DNA from: Nonlabens sp. Ci31
GTDB lineage: Bacteria > Bacteroidota > Bacteroidia > Flavobacteriales > Flavobacteriaceae
Assembly: GCF_012974865.1 (NCBI RefSeq)
Contig: NZ_CP043633.1
Location: forward strand, 3,655,501 to 3,719,500
Direction: 5' to 3'
DNA: 64,000 bases
In this document: positions 25,402-34,843 of the stretch, in pieces
How the letters are laid out: every line of letters begins with the position of its first letter
How positions within the stretch are numbered: position 1 is the first letter of the stretch
Translations under genes and position numbers: made by a program
The notes under the pieces: generated by a model
What the model was told of the DNA's origin: nothing
Database searches by the model: none
The model's input: only the letters and a program-made list of their open reading frames with translations

Positions 25402-26862
25402 TTATTTAACCGGATCAACAGCTGAAGCCCCACCAATCTTCATTTCATTGATGGTTACTTGATCAGATTGGAGTCGGTAACGCAGCCAGTTGGTCATACG
25501 CGTTTTTACTTCTAAGCGGTTTTTAATGGGTAAAGTACTGTCGTTAAAAATGATATTATAAACAGCTGTGGTATCTGTCTGCTGTGTGATAAAATCCTTA
25601 TTTACAGAGGGAGCATAACTCATACTAGCTATTTGTGGATAATTCAACCGCACCTCTTCACTTAAAATATCAAAATCTTTACTCTTCTCATTAAGACTCC
25701 TCAATTGATCTTCCAGCGCTTTGATGTGTATGTCCTTATCCTGAATAAGTCGCAGCTTATCAATCAATTCTTCTTGCACTACTTCTACACCTTCATTAGA
25801 CGCCATAGGCATAGAACTGCCTTGGTAGAAACGTACACTACTTGATTCTAAGTGCTCTGTTTGTTTAAATTTCTTGCGCCATTGCTCTACAATAAGCTCT
25901 GGTACTGGTGCCCCTAACATCACTACATCCAGTATTTGTGTATCCTTATCCCATTCATCGTTAGGTCGCATACCTTCATATTGAACAATGTCTTTAACAA
26001 AAGAGCTTGCAGCACTTCGCATTACTTGATCTTGATACAATTGATAAAACAACCATACGGATGGCAATAAAACTAAAAAACCTATCAATGAAGCTAATCG
26101 AGAAACGCGCTTGCGCTTTGCTTGATTGGCATATTTCACCATAGGAAACCGGAGTAACTTACATACTAAAAAAGTAGCCAAAGCAATAAAAACAGCATTG
26201 ATACAAAACAAGTACATCGCACCACCAAAATAGGTCCACTGACCGGTTGCAATCCCATAACCTGCCGTACATAAAGGAGGCATTAATGCCGTAGCAATAG
26301 CCACACCAGCAATAGCGTTAGAAATAGTTCCTTTTTTAGCTTTAGCAACAATAAGTGCGAGTCCCCCAAAAATAGCTATCAACACATCCAGAATCGTAGG
26401 ATAGGTTCGAGCAGCTAACTCATCTGTAATCTCTTTCATAGGAGAGATAAAAAAGTACAATGTTGCCGTAAGCAAGGACAGTCCTACCATGACGCCTAGG
26501 TTGATCAATGAACGACGCAACATCGTAGCATCATTAATTGCGGTTCCTAATCCCATACCAACTATAGGCCCCATAAGTGGCGAGATCAACATGGCTCCTA
26601 TCACAACCGCAGTAGAGTCTGCATTTAACCCTATGGAAGCTACAAAAATCGAGAATATAAGAATCCACGCATTATGACCTTGAAAAGAGATGTCTTTTCT
26701 CACCGCTTCAATAGTCTCGTCACGGTCAGAATCTTCTCTAATGTCTAATAGATCATGCAAAAACGACATGATATTTTCCCAAATACCGCTAATGCGTTGT
26801 TGGTTTGAATCCAGATTATTCTCTGCTGAAGACTGCTGGCTTTGTGATTCTTGTGGCTCCAT
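25402..26862 (-). CDS. DUF389 (TIGR00341-type) membrane protein
   Basis: 486 residues. After a cytosolic N-terminus with Gln/Ser-rich start, the conserved DUF389 membrane core covers about residues 65-280: NAWILIFSIFVASIGLNADSTAVVIGAMLISPLMGPIVGMG and GVAIATALMPPLCTAGYG. The C-terminal ~200 residues form a periplasmic or cytosolic domain with a coiled-coil-like stretch (DKLRLIQDKDIHIKALEDQLRSLNEKSK). Function of the family is not established. Its ATG overlaps the stop of manC by one base (TAATG), so the two are co-translated. Confidence 0.9.
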   Translation of the reverse strand: MEPQESQSQQSSAENNLDSNQQRISGIWENIMSFLHDLLDIREDSDRDETIEAVRKDISFQGHNAWILIFSIFVASIGLNADSTAVVIGAMLISPLMGPIVGMGLGTAINDATMLRRSLINLGVMVGLSLLTATLYFFISPMKEITDELAARTYPTILDVLIAIFGGLALIVAKAKKGTISNAIAGVAIATALMPPLCTAGYGIATGQWTYFGGAMYLFCINAVFIALATFLVCKLLRFPMVKYANQAKRKRVSRLASLIGFLVLLPSVWLFYQLYQDQVMRSAASSFVKDIVQYEGMRPNDEWDKDTQILDVVMLGAPVPELIVEQWRKKFKQTEHLESSSVRFYQGSSMPMASNEGVEVVQEELIDKLRLIQDKDIHIKALEDQLRSLNEKSKDFDILSEEVRLNYPQIASMSYAPSVNKDFITQQTDTTAVYNIIFNDSTLPIKNRLEVKTRMTNWLRYRLQSDQVTINEMKIGGASAVDPVK

Positions 26863-27941
26863 TATCCTATTTCATTACCGTATTTATCCATAGCTGCATT
26901 GCGTATTTCTTTAATTTCTTGTTCGGCAGTTTTAGGAATAATCATCAATACATCATCTTGATCTATAATAATATAGTCTTCCATTCCTTGCAAGATGACT
27001 TTTTTTCCGGCAGCTGTTCGTACCATATTCCCATGTGAATAGATAGACGTAAGGCTGGCATTGATAACAGCATTTGCGTCTTCGTTTTTATCGAGTTTGT
27101 CATAGAGTGATCCCCAAGTCCCTAAATCGTTCCAGGAGAATCGTGCTGGCAGTACAAAAACAGCATCGCTTTTTTCCATGATCGCATAATCCACCGATAT
27201 ATTCTCGACATTCGGATAGTTCTCTTCCAGCCATTGGGTTTCCTTATCTGTGTTGAAAACCGATAAGCCATTATTAAATAAGGAAATTAATTGAGGTTGC
27301 GCTTTCGCGAAAGCGGATACCACGCCAGCTACATTCCATATAAAAATCCCTGCATTCCATAAAAAATTACCTGCAGCAATAAATTCCTGCGCCGTTTTTA
27401 AATCTGGCTTTTCTCTAAATTGAGATACTTTTTTGATCTGGTTTTCTTCCTTGTTGTATTCAATATACCCATAACCCGTATTAGGTGAAGTAGGCTGAAT
27501 ACCAAGGGTCATTAATGCTTGTGGATGCGCTGCACAGAAATCAAAAGCAGTAGCGAGGTCTTCATTAAAAATATCTTGTTCAGCGATGTAGTGATCACTT
27601 GGAGCGACGATCATGCTGGCCTCTGGATTCATTTTTTGAATCTTTAAAGCTGCCAGTAAAATACAAGGCGCTGTATTGCGCATAGCAGGCTCTGCAACAA
27701 TATTGCTGAAATCCATTTCTGGAAGTTGCTCCTTTACAAGGTCTACATAAGCGTCGTTAGTGAGTACCAGAATATGTTGTGAAGGAATTTGTTGCTGTAA
27801 CCGGTCAAAGGTCATTTGCAACAAAGACTTCCCCATACCTAGCATGTCGTGAAACTGCTTGGGAAAAGCTTGCTTACTTACAGGCCAAAAACGAGAACCG
27901 ACGCCACCGGCCATAATTACGGCATATTTATTATTACTCAT
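26862..27941 (-). CDS. manC: Mannose-1-phosphate guanylyltransferase
   Basis: Makes GDP-mannose from mannose-1-phosphate and GTP for glycans and surface polysaccharide. The start is placed at MSNNKYAVIMAGG (27941), overlapping the sprT-like stop by 4 bp (ATGA); an upstream in-frame ATG at 28010 would add 23 residues unlike the family. The pyrophosphorylase motif AGGVGSRFWPVSKQAFPKQF is at residues 10-29 and FVEKP equivalent is FREKPDL. It is 359 residues and lacks the C-terminal isomerase domain of bifunctional AlgA. A palindrome copy (27300-27315) encodes SAFAKAQ. Confidence 0.93.
   Translation of the reverse strand: MSNNKYAVIMAGGVGSRFWPVSKQAFPKQFHDMLGMGKSLLQMTFDRLQQQIPSQHILVLTNDAYVDLVKEQLPEMDFSNIVAEPAMRNTAPCILLAALKIQKMNPEASMIVAPSDHYIAEQDIFNEDLATAFDFCAAHPQALMTLGIQPTSPNTGYGYIEYNKEENQIKKVSQFREKPDLKTAQEFIAAGNFLWNAGIFIWNVAGVVSAFAKAQPQLISLFNNGLSVFNTDKETQWLEENYPNVENISVDYAIMEKSDAVFVLPARFSWNDLGTWGSLYDKLDKNEDANAVINASLTSIYSHGNMVRTAAGKKVILQGMEDYIIIDQDDVLMIIPKTAEQEIKEIRNAAMDKYGNEIG
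27300..27315. repeat. CGCTTTCGCGAAAGCG palindrome, copy 5 (in manC)
   Basis: Exact 16 bp palindrome, followed by GATACC. In manC it reads A-F-A-K-A in a non-catalytic helix. Confidence 0.9.
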
Positions 27942-28534
27942 ATCTTTAAAACTTCTACTTGCGCATTGGGCTGAAAAAGGTACACCTTTCCAGAGCTTAT
28001 CTCTACACAACGGTAGCGCTTGCGCAACTTGTTTCCTTTTTGAAATTTCTTACCGCTAGGCCCTAAAAATATACTGCCTTGCTGCAGTTCAAATATATAG
28101 CTTTTATCAGTTTCTGGGTCGTAAGATTTTAAAGCAACACTCATCATGGCATCGGTATCGCTACTGGCTTTAGGGTTTTTAAAATGTCGCGCTAAAATGG
28201 GCAGCAAATCGTTGGGAAATATATCTGGACGCAAAAAGGGCAACATAAGCTGTTGAAAGGTGTGTTTCCACTCTACTCCGTGAGGTTTGATAAGGCGCCC
28301 ATATTTTTGAAAGGCCACTAAATGAGCTATTTCATGGACAAGAGTAATTAAGAACCTGTAGGTGTTGAGATTTGCGTTTATGGTAATCGCATGGGAACCA
28401 TCAGGGTTTTTACGGTAATCACCGTGTCTGGTCTTGCGCTCATCTACAATTTTGAGGTGTACGTGATACTGCTCCAGTAGTGCCGTTAATGGCGCCACAG
28501 CAAGATGTGGTAAATACTTATCTAAAACACTCAT
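27938..28534 (-). CDS. SprT-like zinc metallopeptidase domain protein
   Basis: 198 residues. The zinc site is VHEIAHLVAF (His67, Glu68, His71) and the third His is in PHGVEWKHTFQ, as in SprT/Spartan-like proteins. The C-terminal ~60 residues (SIFLGPSGKKFQKGNKLRKRYRCVEI) replace the usual Cys zinc ribbon and have only one Cys. Spartan removes DNA-protein crosslinks in eukaryotes; the bacterial role is unclear. It is first in an operon with manC and DUF389, overlapping manC by 4 bp. Confidence 0.88.
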   Translation of the reverse strand: MSVLDKYLPHLAVAPLTALLEQYHVHLKIVDERKTRHGDYRKNPDGSHAITINANLNTYRFLITLVHEIAHLVAFQKYGRLIKPHGVEWKHTFQQLMLPFLRPDIFPNDLLPILARHFKNPKASSDTDAMMSVALKSYDPETDKSYIFELQQGSIFLGPSGKKFQKGNKLRKRYRCVEISSGKVYLFQPNAQVEVLKI

Positions 28535-28721
28535 AAATACTGATAAAATTCTACTGTTGCGATATTAAAAATAATTAGAGAAGTAACACCTGTTTTGAGC
28601 TATAATTATTAATTAAAAATCAAATAAACTCATTAATTATAGATGCTTTGTCAGTATGTTTGTTAGTCCGTCAACCAAATTATAGATTTTTAATATTACT
28701 AGTAAAACTTAAAGAATTAAA

Positions 28722-29411
28722 ATGAGAAAAGAAGTAGGAGAAAAAGGTTGGAACGATTTAAAAACCAACGATAGCTGGGCGACCTTTAAGATTTTATCTG
28801 AATTTGTAATGGGATTTGAACGCATGAGCCGTATAGGTCCTTGTGTCTCTATATTTGGTAGTGCCCGATTAAAACCAGATAATGAATACTATCAACTCGC
28901 GACAGAAATAGCTGGAAAAATTGTAGAAAATGGTTACGGGGTGATTACCGGCGGCGGCCCTGGAATTATGGAAGCAGGTAATAAAGGAGCGCACCTTGCT
29001 GGAGGAACTTCTGTAGGATTAAATATTGCATTGCCATTTGAGCAACATGACAACCCGTATATCGACAGCGATAAAAGTCTTGATTTTGACTACTTTTTTG
29101 CTCGTAAAGTAATGTTTGTCAAGTATTCTCAGGGATTTGTAGTCATGCCAGGCGGATTTGGAACACTGGACGAGTTGTTTGAAGCGATCACTCTTATTCA
29201 AACTAATAAAATAGCTAAATTCCCTATCATTCTTGTAGGTACCGAATTCTGGAGCGGTTTATTGGAGTGGATAAAAGGAACACTAGACAAGAAATTCTTT
29301 ACCGTTTCTCCAAATGATATTGATCTTTTACATGTTGTAGACACCAGCGATGAAGCTGTAGCTATTATTAATGAATTTTATGAAAAGTATAGTTTGAGTC
29401 CTAATTTTTAG
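28722..29411 (+). CDS. LOG-family (TIGR00730) nucleotide hydrolase
   Basis: 229 residues with the Rossmann fold of the LOG / lysine-decarboxylase-like family. The signature PGGFGTLDE at residues 143-151 and the loop GGGPGIMEAGNKGA at 77-90 are complete. Members cleave ribose-5-phosphate from cytokinin riboside monophosphates or AMP-like nucleotides. It has an N-terminal extension of ~35 residues (to ERMSRIG) found in the longer branch. Single gene, ATG start, divergent from the sprT-like operon. Confidence 0.9.
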   Translation: MRKEVGEKGWNDLKTNDSWATFKILSEFVMGFERMSRIGPCVSIFGSARLKPDNEYYQLATEIAGKIVENGYGVITGGGPGIMEAGNKGAHLAGGTSVGLNIALPFEQHDNPYIDSDKSLDFDYFFARKVMFVKYSQGFVVMPGGFGTLDELFEAITLIQTNKIAKFPIILVGTEFWSGLLEWIKGTLDKKFFTVSPNDIDLLHVVDTSDEAVAIINEFYEKYSLSPNF

Positions 29412-29542
29412 AAAAATTAAAATATAAAGCTGCATTTTGTGTTATCTATAAATACCATGCTTTAATATTTCTACAAACCGTAAAATGGAGTTTTTTTAAC
29501 TGCTAATTATTCCCTAATCCAGCAAAAGCAAATCTTATATAA

Positions 29543-32368
29543 ATGATTAAAAAGCTCGCGCTCTTATTGCTTTTGTTTTCCAGTTTCCTGCACGCGCAGC
29601 ACAAAACACAAATTATCGCTCATTTAGACAGCGATAAGGATGTACTTACCATAAATCAAAAACTAGAGATCTATAACAATAGTGATGTCACCTGGGATCA
29701 TATCATGCTGCTGGATTGGGCAAATGCCTTTTCTTCTAATCAGACGCCACTAGCCACCAGATTTGCAGAAGATTTTAAGAATAGATTTCAGTTTGCCATT
29801 GATGAAGATCGAGGCAGTACTACCTTTACTGCAACTGATAGTCTTACTAATGATTACCGACTGGAACGATTAAAAGGACATCAGGATATCATCAAACTTT
29901 ATTTTAAAAAGCCGTTACCTGCTGGAGCGACTCGTGAGGTGGAAATCAACTACGCAGTTAAAATTCCCGAAGACGACTTTACCGGTTATGGTAAAAGCTC
30001 CAATGGAGAGTATTCTTTAAAATATTGGTATTTACATCCTGCACCTTTTATAGAGGGTAAATGGGATTATTATTCACACAAGGATCTGGACGATTTTTAT
30101 GGCGCTCCTATGGATTTCTCCGTCTCTCTTCATTTACCAGTGACCCATCGCGCCATAAGCAGCTTGACAACCGGATTAGAAACAAAACAAACCCAGCGCA
30201 ACAGCTATTTATTTACAGGAGAACAACTGGATGCTGCTGTATTACACCTAGTGCGCAACACCGATGCTTTTAAAACTTATAGCGTTCCTGGAATTAATGT
30301 TATTACCGATATAGAAGACTTGGATGTACCACTAGAAATGAAAGTCATTTTTAACGATAGAATTGCTAGCTTTTTACAAAGTAGATTAGGGAGTTTTCCT
30401 GAAAAAGATCTCTTCGTCTCCGACCGGTACTACCGTGAAAATCCAGTTTATGGATTGAGCTCTTTGCCTAGTTTTATAAATCCGTTCCCGGCTGGTTTTA
30501 CTTATGAGATAAAGATGTTAAAGACCTTATCTCGTAAATGGGTGGAAAGAGGTATTCACGTAAATCCTAGAGAAGAAGCCTGGGTAAAACAATCTATCAT
30601 GATTTATTTAATGATGGAATACCAGCAGTTGTATTATCCTGACCTAAAAATAGGCGGCAAACTCAGTGACGTATGGGGAATAAGAGGCTTTAATGTCGCC
30701 CAACTTAAGTTTAACGAAAGCTATCCTTTATTATATTTAAACAGCGCTAGACTTAATCTCGATGAAGCCATTAACACCCCTGCAGATCAACTTGTTAAGT
30801 ACAATCAGCAATTAGGAATGCCTTTTAAGGCTGCTATAGGACTCCGCTTTTTAAACGATTACTTAGGAGATGACAGTCTGGAAAAATCGATTAGGGCCTT
30901 TTATTTAGAAAACCAACAAGGACGTACGAAGGCTTCTGTTTTCAGACATATACTGGATAAAAATGCGTCTAAAAATACCGACTGGTTTTTTGATGACTAT
31001 ATCACCACTCATAAAAGGCTGGATTGGAAAATCAATCAAGTTAAAAAGACAGCCGATTCCGTATTCTTTAGAATAAAAAACAAATCCCAACTCCAGATTC
31101 CAGTACCCGTCTATTTACTGGATAAAGATAGTATTATTACTAAGAAATGGATTGAAGGAGTCAAGGAAGATAGTTTGATTTCGCTTCCGCGAAAGCGTGC
31201 TAATAGGATAGCCATCAACTATGAACAACTAATTGCAGAATTTAATCCTCGTGATAATTATAAAACATTAAAAGGTTTTCCTTCTTTAAACAGACCTTTA
31301 GAATTTAGGTTGTTCAAGGATGTGGAAGACCCAGAGCGATCACAAGTATTTTTAATGCCTGACGTAGAGTTTAATATTTATGACGGACTTACGCTGGGAA
31401 CTCGTTTTTACAATGGTAATTTACTCCCTAAACCTGCACGCTACAGTATCAAACCTGGTTATGGAACTAATTCTAATAGACTGGTTGGCTCTATAAGTTT
31501 TGGGTATGCCCATCCCGTACAGAACCGTGACGAACGTTTATACGAAGTGAAGTACGGAGTAAGTGCCAACACATTTTCCTATGCTGACGACTTATTGTAC
31601 CGACGTGCAAGTGGCTGGCTACAATTTAACTACAGGCCAAAAGACTTGCGCAAAAATAAAAGACAAAGTCTTAGCTTTAGAAATATATATGTAGATCGCG
31701 ACCGTGATCCATTAAACTCTGTAAATGAACCCGACTATAATGTCTTTTCTATAAATTATTCACAATCTGATGATAATCTCAAACGCGTTTTTAATTACCA
31801 TATAGGTACTGAAGTATCAAGTAACTTTACTAAAGCCACCTATAGATTGCGATGGCGCAAATTATTTAAAGATAACAGACAGTTAGATTTCAGAGTTTTT
31901 GGTGGTGCATTTCTAACGAACAATTCTCAGGCGAGTGGCAACTTTTTTTCCTTTGCATTGGATCGTCCAACAGATTATTTATTTGATTATAATTATTATG
32001 GTAGATCAGAAGACAGCGGTCTTTTTTCACAACAGCTAGTCGTTGCCGAAGGAGGTTTTAAATCCCAACTAGAGCCTGCTTTTGCAAATGAATGGATAAC
32101 CACTGCAAACGCTTCATACAGTATATGGAATTATATTCATGCTTATGGAGATATAGGTTTTGTAAAAAACAAAGGTCGCGATGCAAAATTTGTTTATGAT
32201 TCTGGTATAAGATTGAACTTTTTACAGGATTATTTTGAACTTTATTTCCCCATATACAGCAATAATGGATGGGAAATAGCACAAGATAATTACGATGAAA
32301 AAATACGTTTTATTGTCACTTTGGATATCAACACTTTTGTAAAACTTTTTACCAGGCGTTGGTACTAG
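29543..32368 (+). CDS. Degenerate M1 peptidase domain fused to outer-membrane barrel
   Basis: 941 residues. A signal peptide (MIKKLALLLLLFSSFLHAQ) leads to an N-terminal beta-sandwich like that of M1 aminopeptidases, then a helical part (EEAWVKQSIMIYLMMEYQQLYYP and LYLNSARLNLDEAINTPADQLVKYNQQLG) in the place of the thermolysin-like domain. The HExxH zinc motif is absent, so it should not be a peptidase. From about residue 590 the chain becomes a beta-barrel-like repeat of amphipathic strands ending in TRRWY, typical of an outer-membrane protein. A one-mismatch palindrome (31182-31197) encodes LPRKR at the junction between the domains. Function is unknown; a binding or assembly role is inferred. 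Confidence 0.8.
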   Translation: MIKKLALLLLLFSSFLHAQHKTQIIAHLDSDKDVLTINQKLEIYNNSDVTWDHIMLLDWANAFSSNQTPLATRFAEDFKNRFQFAIDEDRGSTTFTATDSLTNDYRLERLKGHQDIIKLYFKKPLPAGATREVEINYAVKIPEDDFTGYGKSSNGEYSLKYWYLHPAPFIEGKWDYYSHKDLDDFYGAPMDFSVSLHLPVTHRAISSLTTGLETKQTQRNSYLFTGEQLDAAVLHLVRNTDAFKTYSVPGINVITDIEDLDVPLEMKVIFNDRIASFLQSRLGSFPEKDLFVSDRYYRENPVYGLSSLPSFINPFPAGFTYEIKMLKTLSRKWVERGIHVNPREEAWVKQSIMIYLMMEYQQLYYPDLKIGGKLSDVWGIRGFNVAQLKFNESYPLLYLNSARLNLDEAINTPADQLVKYNQQLGMPFKAAIGLRFLNDYLGDDSLEKSIRAFYLENQQGRTKASVFRHILDKNASKNTDWFFDDYITTHKRLDWKINQVKKTADSVFFRIKNKSQLQIPVPVYLLDKDSIITKKWIEGVKEDSLISLPRKRANRIAINYEQLIAEFNPRDNYKTLKGFPSLNRPLEFRLFKDVEDPERSQVFLMPDVEFNIYDGLTLGTRFYNGNLLPKPARYSIKPGYGTNSNRLVGSISFGYAHPVQNRDERLYEVKYGVSANTFSYADDLLYRRASGWLQFNYRPKDLRKNKRQSLSFRNIYVDRDRDPLNSVNEPDYNVFSINYSQSDDNLKRVFNYHIGTEVSSNFTKATYRLRWRKLFKDNRQLDFRVFGGAFLTNNSQASGNFFSFALDRPTDYLFDYNYYGRSEDSGLFSQQLVVAEGGFKSQLEPAFANEWITTANASYSIWNYIHAYGDIGFVKNKGRDAKFVYDSGIRLNFLQDYFELYFPIYSNNGWEIAQDNYDEKIRFIVTLDINTFVKLFTRRWY
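31182..31197. repeat. Palindrome, copy 6, one mismatch
   Basis: CGCTTCCGCGAAAGCG differs from the 16-mer by one base (T to C at the sixth position) and is followed by TGCTAA, like copy 4. It reads L-P-R-K-R in the linker before the barrel. Confidence 0.8.
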
Positions 32369-32375
32369 CTTTGCC

Positions 32376-32407
32376 TTTGTAATTCGCAGGTTAAAAACGT
32401 ACCTTTG
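32376..32407 (+). promoter_or_regulatory. Promoter of the 2-oxoacid dehydrogenase E1 gene
   Basis: TTTG at 32376-32379 and TACCTTTG at 32400-32407 (exact TAnnTTTG) are separated by 20 bp, the Bacteroidota housekeeping promoter pattern. The ATG at 32413 is only 5 bp further, so the mRNA is leaderless or starts translation at the ATG at 32425. Confidence 0.7.
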
Positions 32408-32412
32408 CTATA

Positions 32413-34839
32413 ATGGAAAAAGTAATGCAAAACTCAGTAAAAGAATCGCAACAACTAGCTAAAGAAGACTTCAAAGAAGAACTTATTAAGGATTACAAAA
32501 TTGCTGTTACCAGTAGAGAATGCAGTCTGTTAGGGCGTCGTGAAGTTCTTACCGGTAAAGCAAAGTTCGGAATTTTCGGAGACGGAAAAGAGCTGCCGCA
32601 ATTAGCTTGGGCAAGATCCTTTGAAAATGGGGATTTTAGAAGTGGTTATTATCGCGATCAGACATTTATGATGGCCATAGGAGAACTTACTATACAACAG
32701 TTTTTTGCAGGACTCTACGGTAATACCGACATTAATGAGGAGCCTATGAGTGCTGGACGTCAGATGGGAGGCCATTTTTCTACACACAGCTTAAATGAAG
32801 ATGGAACCTGGAAAAGACTGATAGATCAGAAGAACTCCAGTGCAGACATCTCTCCTACCGCTGGACAAATGCCTAGATTATTAGGTCTTGCACAAGCATC
32901 TAAAGTATACCGACACAACAACCTTATTGCAGAAGATAACGGTTTCTCTAACAAAGGAAATGAAGTTGCTTGGGGAACTATAGGTAATGCCAGTACAAGT
33001 GAAGGTCATTTCTGGGAAACTTTTAATGCTGCGGGTGTACTTCAAGTACCTATGGTCATTAGTGTTTGGGATGATGATTACGGTATTTCTGTCCACGCCA
33101 AACACCAGACCACTAAAGAAAGCATCAGTAAAATTCAAGCTGGTTTTCAAAGAGATGAAGAACACGATGGTTATGAAATCATTGTGGTTAAAGGTTGGGA
33201 CTATGTTGCCCTCGTTGAGGCTTATGAAAAAGCCAGTAAAATTGCTAGAGAAGAGCACGTACCTGTTTTAATTCACGTAGAAGAACTTACACAACCACAA
33301 GGTCACAGTACTAGTGGTTCTCATGAACGATATAAAGATGAAGACCGCCTAAATTGGGAACGTCAATATGACTGTAATGTTCAATTTAGAAAATGGTTAC
33401 TCGACAAGGATTTTGCTACAGAAGAAGAGCTTTCTGAAATAGAAAAAGTCATAAAAAAAGAAGTAAGAGAAGGAAAAAAGGCCGCATGGAATGCCTACCT
33501 AAACCCTATTCTTAAAGAGCGCAATGAAGCTATTGAACTCATTAATGCCGTAGCAGCAGTTTCAGAAAATGCTGTTTTTATAAAACCACTTTCCTCAAAA
33601 TTGGAGAAAGAAAATGAGCTGTACCGCAAAGATATTTTAGAGGCTGTGAGAAAAACTTTAAGGTTTACTCTTAAAGAAAACCACGCTTCTATTACGGCAC
33701 TGCATACATGGTTGACCAAAAACAAGACAAAAAACCAACAAATATTCAGTAGCTTTTTATTTAGCGAGTCTAAAAGCGCCGCTATAAATATAGCTGCCGT
33801 TGCCCCTATTTATAACGACACTAGTGAAGAAGTAGATGCGCGAGTTATTATGCGCGATAACTTTGATGCTTTATTTGACGCACATCCAGAAATCATGGTA
33901 TTTGGTGAAGATGCCGGGAAAATAGGCGATGTCAACCAAGGTCTTGAAGGCATGCAAGACAAGTATGGTGAGCTACGAGTTTCTGACACAGGAATTAGAG
34001 AAGCTACTATATTAGGTCAAGGAATAGGTCTTGCCATGAGAGGCTTACGTCCTATTGCCGAGATTCAATACCTGGACTATTTACTTTATTGCTTGCAATT
34101 AATGAGTGATGATCTGGCTACTCTACAGTATCGAAGTGCAGGAAAACAAAAAGCTCCTGTGATTATTAGAACAAGAGGTCACAGACTGGAAGGAATATGG
34201 CATAGCGGCTCACAAATGGGCGGAATTATTAATCTTGTAAGAGGTATACACGTGCTGGTACCTAGAAATATGACACAAGCAGCAGGATTTTACAACACGC
34301 TTATGGCAAGCGATGAGCCGGCGCTGATTGTAGAATGTTTAAACGGTTATAGACTTAAAGAAAAACTGCCGGCAAATCTTGGCAAATTTAGAACTGCACT
34401 AGGAAAAGTAGAAACCTTAAGGGAAGGAACCGACATAACACTGGTTTCTTATGGCTCTACCCTAAGACTTGTGGATCAAGCGGCTACTGAATTAGAACGA
34501 GCTGGAATAAGCGTAGAGATTATTGATGTTCAATCGCTTTTACCTTTTGATTTAGATCACGAAATACTAGAAAGTGTTAAAAAAACCAATAGATTGCTTG
34601 TCATAGACGAGGATGTACCTGGAGGAGCAAGTGCTTATATTTTACATAAAACTGTAGACACGCAACATGCATGGCCGCATCTGGATAGCAAACCACAGTG
34701 TCTTACGGCACAACCTCACAGACCTGCATATGGTAGTGATGGCGATTACTTTTCTAAGCCTAGTGCAGATGATATTTTTGATAAGGTGTATGAAATAATG
34801 CATGAAGTAAATCCTTCTAAATTCCCGAAGCACAGATAG
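32413..34839 (+). CDS. 2-oxoacid dehydrogenase E1, fused alpha and beta subunits
   Basis: 808 residues with both halves of a thiamine-diphosphate E1. The alpha half (to about 400) has the ThDP motif GNASTSEGHFWETFNAAG and GGHFSTHS; the beta half (from about 475) has FGEDAGKIGDVNQGLEGM, GIREATILGQGIGLAMRGLRPI and the transketolase C-domain EIIDVQSLLPFD. Closest in type to branched-chain 2-oxoacid (2-oxoisovalerate) dehydrogenase E1 of Bacteroidota, which supplies branched-chain acyl-CoA for iso-fatty acids. The start may be ATG 32413 or 32425. E2 and E3 are not in the window. Confidence 0.92.
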   Translation: MEKVMQNSVKESQQLAKEDFKEELIKDYKIAVTSRECSLLGRREVLTGKAKFGIFGDGKELPQLAWARSFENGDFRSGYYRDQTFMMAIGELTIQQFFAGLYGNTDINEEPMSAGRQMGGHFSTHSLNEDGTWKRLIDQKNSSADISPTAGQMPRLLGLAQASKVYRHNNLIAEDNGFSNKGNEVAWGTIGNASTSEGHFWETFNAAGVLQVPMVISVWDDDYGISVHAKHQTTKESISKIQAGFQRDEEHDGYEIIVVKGWDYVALVEAYEKASKIAREEHVPVLIHVEELTQPQGHSTSGSHERYKDEDRLNWERQYDCNVQFRKWLLDKDFATEEELSEIEKVIKKEVREGKKAAWNAYLNPILKERNEAIELINAVAAVSENAVFIKPLSSKLEKENELYRKDILEAVRKTLRFTLKENHASITALHTWLTKNKTKNQQIFSSFLFSESKSAAINIAAVAPIYNDTSEEVDARVIMRDNFDALFDAHPEIMVFGEDAGKIGDVNQGLEGMQDKYGELRVSDTGIREATILGQGIGLAMRGLRPIAEIQYLDYLLYCLQLMSDDLATLQYRSAGKQKAPVIIRTRGHRLEGIWHSGSQMGGIINLVRGIHVLVPRNMTQAAGFYNTLMASDEPALIVECLNGYRLKEKLPANLGKFRTALGKVETLREGTDITLVSYGSTLRLVDQAATELERAGISVEIIDVQSLLPFDLDHEILESVKKTNRLLVIDEDVPGGASAYILHKTVDTQHAWPHLDSKPQCLTAQPHRPAYGSDGDYFSKPSADDIFDKVYEIMHEVNPSKFPKHR

Positions 34840-34843
34840 GAAT

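Noticed and set aside
27942..28010. Upstream ATG for manC at 28010
   Set aside because: It would lie deep in the sprT-like gene; the ATGA overlap at 27941 gives the usual start.
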